From: Chloroflexota bacterium
Lineage (GTDB): Bacteria > Chloroflexota > Dehalococcoidia > SAR202 > UBA11138
Reading direction: 5' to 3'
Length of the DNA stretch: 8,326 bases
Assembly (NCBI GenBank): GCA_022561955.1
Contig: JADFQF010000046.1
Coordinates: 1 to 8,326, forward strand
The position numbers were made by a program, and so were the translations under genes. Shown piece by piece: positions 6,056 through 8,326 of this stretch. Below the pieces are notes generated by a model, which saw only the letters and a program-made list of their open reading frames with translations, was not told where the DNA came from and did no database searches. Numbering within the stretch: the first letter of the stretch is position 1; each line of letters starts with the position of its first letter.

Positions 6056-6968
6056 CCATCAGTTGCCTGAGACGCGGGTCCAGGCGGTCTCGAAGCCAGT
6101 CGCCCGTGAAGTTCAGCGACATCACGACCAGGAATATGGCCACGCCCGGGAGCACCGTCGGCCACCAGGCTGAGCTGAGGTAGTTTCTGCCCTCGTTGAC
6201 CATGGCGCCCCATGTAGGCGTCGGTGACGGGACTCCCGCTCCAAGGAAGCTCAGTGCGGCCTCCGCGAGAATCAGGTTGCCGACGGCCAACGTCGCTATC
6301 ACGACGGCGGTGTTTAACACTCCGGGCAGGATGTGCCGAATGAGAATTCGTGGGGTAGAGCATCCTGCAACGCGGGCCAGGTCCACATAGGGCTCGTTCT
6401 TTATGACCAGCGTCTGGCTTCGCACCACCCTCACAAACGGGTTCCATGCGAGCATGGCCATCAACACCAGAAGCAGCTCGAGGCTCTGGCCGAACAGCAG
6501 CACACACACCAGCGCCACCATCAGGAATGGCAGCGCTTGCCATATGTCAACAATCCTCGTGATGACTTCGTCCACCCACCCACCGGCGTAGCCGCTGACG
6601 ATGCCCATTGTGGTGCCCACCAGGAATCCGCTAGTCAGCGCGATGGCAGCGACCACGAGTGATATGCGCGCGCCGTGGACCAAGCGAGAAAAGACGTCGC
6701 GCCCGGCATGGTCCGTGCCAAGAAGGTTATTGGTGCTGCCTTCTTCGAACCAGGCTGGAGGGATATGCCGGTTACGGATGCCGCCGGCATAGGGGCCATA
6801 TTGGGAGAGCGCGGGTGCGAATACACCTGCGATTATGAGAGTGACCAGTACCAACATGGGTAACGTAGGCCAGCGCCTCGTGAACGACCATGCAGCTCTA
6901 AGTTGTCGGACCACGGGCGGATAATCTCGGATTCCCAGCAGGTTCCTATCCGTCGGTGTCATCTGCAT
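6051..6968 (-). CDS. ABC transporter permease, DppC/OppC type
   Basis: This is a 305-residue inner-membrane subunit of a peptide/nickel-class (binding-protein-dependent) importer. An N-terminal helix (about 36-54) is followed by the family signature NLLGTDHAGRDVFSRLVHGA (81-100), then five more helices. The EAA coupling loop, YVDLARVAGCSTPRILIRHI (194-213), contacts the ATPase. ILAEAALSFLGAGVPSPTPT (233-252) with WGAMVNEGR (253-261), and the closing GDWLRDRLDPRLRQ, are standard for DppC-like proteins. The substrate (di- or oligopeptide, sugar oligomer, or metal chelate) cannot be told from permeases. The start is ATG at 6966-6968: GAGG ten bases upstream overlaps the stop codon of the preceding permease, and only 12 bases separate the two genes, so translation is probably coupled. 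A second ATG two codons later is too far from the ribosome site. No ATPase gene follows. Confidence 0.95.
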   Translation of the reverse strand: MQMTPTDRNLLGIRDYPPVVRQLRAAWSFTRRWPTLPMLVLVTLIIAGVFAPALSQYGPYAGGIRNRHIPPAWFEEGSTNNLLGTDHAGRDVFSRLVHGARISLVVAAIALTSGFLVGTTMGIVSGYAGGWVDEVITRIVDIWQALPFLMVALVCVLLFGQSLELLLVLMAMLAWNPFVRVVRSQTLVIKNEPYVDLARVAGCSTPRILIRHILPGVLNTAVVIATLAVGNLILAEAALSFLGAGVPSPTPTWGAMVNEGRNYLSSAWWPTVLPGVAIFLVVMSLNFTGDWLRDRLDPRLRQLMD

Positions 6969-6980
6969 ATTGACGTTACC

Positions 6981-7940
6981 TCAACCGTATCGGATTCGGG
7001 GGTCTATAAAGGCATAAAGAATATCTGCCACAAACGCGAAGGCGACGTAGATACCAATAAAAACGAATACGGTGCCTGCCAGGAGCGGCCAGTCATTGTC
7101 ATATACTGCCTGTTGGAGCGCAACCTGCCCTATTCCCGGGAGTGAGAATATTACCTCCACAACCAACGCGCCATTCAAATAATCGGCCATCAATATCAAG
7201 GCCGACGTCAACGGCGGGATAACGGCGTTGCGCAGGGCATGCCGCCAGATGACGCTCATCCCGCCCACACCCTTGGCCCGGGCAAGTTTTATGTATTCCG
7301 AGTCGAGTATTTCGAGCATAGCCGAGCGGGTGAGGCGCATGATACCCGCCGATGCCGGCCACCCCAGCACTATGCACGGCATTATCCAGTACTTCAGGTT
7401 ATCCCACGCCAGCGGAAATCCATCTTGCCTCCCGAGCGTGCCGGCAGGGAACCAGCCGAGAATAACGGCGAACAGCAGTATCGCCATGACCCCCGTCCAG
7501 AACTGGGGCAGGGCCTGTCCAAACAGCGCGAGTGTGCGTCCGGTATAGTCCCAGAAGGTCCCACGTTTGACCGCCGACAACACCCCCATGGTGAGGCCTA
7601 CCACGATGGCAAATATCCATGCGCCCATCGCCAGTCGTAGAGTAATCGTGATGTGGTCGCGGATTATGTCTTTTACCGGCCTCGCGGTGCCTATGGACTG
7701 GCCCATGTCGAAATGCAGAAGGCTCCAGACCCATATTCCGTACTGCTCCGGCATAGATTTGTCCAGCCCCAATTCGGCCCGGACCATGTCGAGGAACTCC
7801 TCCGTAACCTCGACCTGCGTATCTCCAAGGTACAGGTCTATCGGATCGGGGCCGAGCCTGCTCAGGGTGAATATGACTACGGTGGCCCCAATAATGGAGA
7901 TTATGACCGACCAAAATCTTCTGACTAAGAATCGTGACAT
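6981..7940 (-). CDS. ABC transporter permease, DppB/OppB type
   Basis: This 319-residue inner-membrane partner of the DppC-type permease has six membrane helices. It begins MSRFLVRRFWSVIISIIGAT, the usual basic-then-hydrophobic first helix, and has the periplasmic RAELGLDKSMPEQYGIWVWS segment (54-73) and HFDMGQSI (76-83) of the family. The EAA loop is at about 214-236 (SEYIKLARAKG followed by WRHALRNA). VEVIFSLPGIGQ (261-272) and the final FIDPRIRYG are typical of DppB. It forms a heterodimeric channel with DppC and is fed by a substrate-binding protein. I chose ATG at 7938-7940 because the family usually starts just before the 'RFLxRR' stretch. An in-frame GTG at 7949 is an alternative that would add three residues, but it leaves only three bases after GAGG. 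The gene lies 155 bases downstream of the binding-protein gene, with a stem-loop in that gap. Confidence 0.95.
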   Translation of the reverse strand: MSRFLVRRFWSVIISIIGATVVIFTLSRLGPDPIDLYLGDTQVEVTEEFLDMVRAELGLDKSMPEQYGIWVWSLLHFDMGQSIGTARPVKDIIRDHITITLRLAMGAWIFAIVVGLTMGVLSAVKRGTFWDYTGRTLALFGQALPQFWTGVMAILLFAVILGWFPAGTLGRQDGFPLAWDNLKYWIMPCIVLGWPASAGIMRLTRSAMLEILDSEYIKLARAKGVGGMSVIWRHALRNAVIPPLTSALILMADYLNGALVVEVIFSLPGIGQVALQQAVYDNDWPLLAGTVFVFIGIYVAFAFVADILYAFIDPRIRYG

Positions 7941-8044
7941 CGCGTCCACAAACCTCGTTATCTGTCCTGGCCTACCCCTACGGCCTCAGTTCGAACGCAC
8001 CGTCGTCCACTCGGATGCTTGACATTCACACTGCGTTCAACGCG

Positions 8045-8077
8045 CAGGGGAGAGGGGGGGTGAACCCCTCTCCCCTG
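8045..8077 (-). promoter_or_regulatory. Strong intergenic stem-loop between binding-protein and permease genes
   Basis: CAGGGGAGAGGGG (8045-8057) and CCCCTCTCCCCTG (8065-8077) form a perfect 13-bp, very GC-rich stem with a 7-base loop. It lies 18 bases past the stop of the upstream gene on the minus strand and 104 bases before the permease start. No T-tract follows. Such stem-loops commonly stabilise the binding-protein part of ABC importer mRNAs or partly terminate transcription, so that more binding protein than permease is made; that role is inferred from position. Confidence 0.65.
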
Positions 8078-8095
8078 GCTGGTTTCACCTTGTTG

Positions 8096-8326
8096 TTAAT
8101 TCACCGGAATAATGTGCTGCGGCCTACCCCAGAAGCCACCGGCCGTGGAACGCGATTTCCAGGACACGACAGTGTCAGGGTTGCCGGCAACTCCGCGAGG
8201 CGGCTGAGATATGCCGCTGTAGAGCTGCCAGTAGTAGTAGTAGTCAACCATGTCCAGGTGCAGCGCCTCGCGGTCCGCTTTCTCACGTGCGCCGTTGATG
8301 TTGATGAACATGTAGTCTAGGAACTT
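8096..8326 (-). CDS. Probable ABC importer substrate-binding protein, C-terminal fragment (5' end outside window)
   Basis: The frame is open from the right edge of the window to a TAA at 8096-8098, giving the last 76 residues. These are rich in aromatics (DYYYYWQLYSGI) and end STAGGFWGRPQHIIPVN. Nothing in this fragment alone is diagnostic. The assignment to the family 5 extracellular solute-binding proteins rests mainly on its place directly upstream of DppB- and DppC-type permease genes on the same strand, and on the stem-loop that follows. Such a protein would capture the substrate outside the membrane and deliver it to the channel. An internal ATG at 8309-8311 could be mistaken for a start, but the frame continues upstream without a stop (KFLDY before it). 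A run of five AGT units on the plus strand (8230-8244) encodes the four-Tyr run. Confidence 0.55.
   Translation of the reverse strand, partial: KFLDYMFININGAREKADREALHLDMVDYYYYWQLYSGISQPPRGVAGNPDTVVSWKSRSTAGGFWGRPQHIIPVN

Noticed and set aside
5956..6543. Open minus-strand frame of 195 codons across the DppC-type permease gene
   Set aside because: It lies wholly over the 3' half of a well-supported permease in another frame, and its product is Arg/Gly/Pro-rich with no family features.
1..8326. tRNA, rRNA, CRISPR array, transposase, phage or toxin-antitoxin genes
   Set aside because: Looked for on both strands; no cloverleaf with a GTTCRA-type loop, no regularly spaced repeats and no matching protein motifs were seen.

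Overview
The window is a moderately GC-rich bacterial segment in which almost every gene lies on the minus strand. Only the gene fragment at the left edge is on the plus strand. No rRNA, tRNA, CRISPR array, transposase or phage gene was seen. The mix of a Gfo/Idh/MocA oxidoreductase, an aldo/keto reductase, a dipeptide-type ABC importer and a sulfur-trafficking metallo-hydrolase would fit a free-living heterotroph. Chloroflexota (Dehalococcoidia/SAR202-like) is my guess from general gene style only, and I cannot prove it.

Layout, left to right: (1) 1-214, plus strand, the 3' end of a Gfo/Idh/MocA-family oxidoreductase, followed by a terminator-like hairpin. (2) 345-3713, minus strand, a probable three-gene operon transcribed in the order hemolysin III/TrhA membrane protein, MFS transporter, then an MBL-fold plus double-rhodanese protein of persulfide dioxygenase (CstB-like) architecture. 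(3) 3821-4765, minus strand, an aldo/keto reductase with an intact catalytic tetrad; it may be co-transcribed with the operon or separated from it by a weak hairpin. (4) 4766-5114, no convincing gene. (5) 5144-5629, minus strand, an unrecognised four-helix membrane protein with one strong hairpin just after its stop and another just before its start. (6) 5630-6050, a structured intergenic stretch with several inverted repeats and a candidate 58-residue ORF. (7) 6051-8326, minus strand, an ABC peptide/nickel-type importer operon: the 3' end of a probable substrate-binding protein (8096 to the right edge), a DppB-type permease and a DppC-type permease. A strong intergenic stem-loop sits between the binding-protein gene and the first permease gene.

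Functionally, the ABC genes would form the periplasm-facing and membrane parts of an oligopeptide/dipeptide-class importer whose ATPases are not in view. The 345-3713 cluster pairs a sulfane-sulfur handling enzyme with two membrane proteins, so a role in persulfide or sulfur-compound handling is a reasonable inference but is not shown by the sequence. The points most worth checking are the metallo-hydrolase, which lacks the expected Asp metal ligand, and the 5630-6055 stretch, which holds a tiny ORF, a strong terminator and nested inverted repeats. I saw no clear evidence of a wholly new system.
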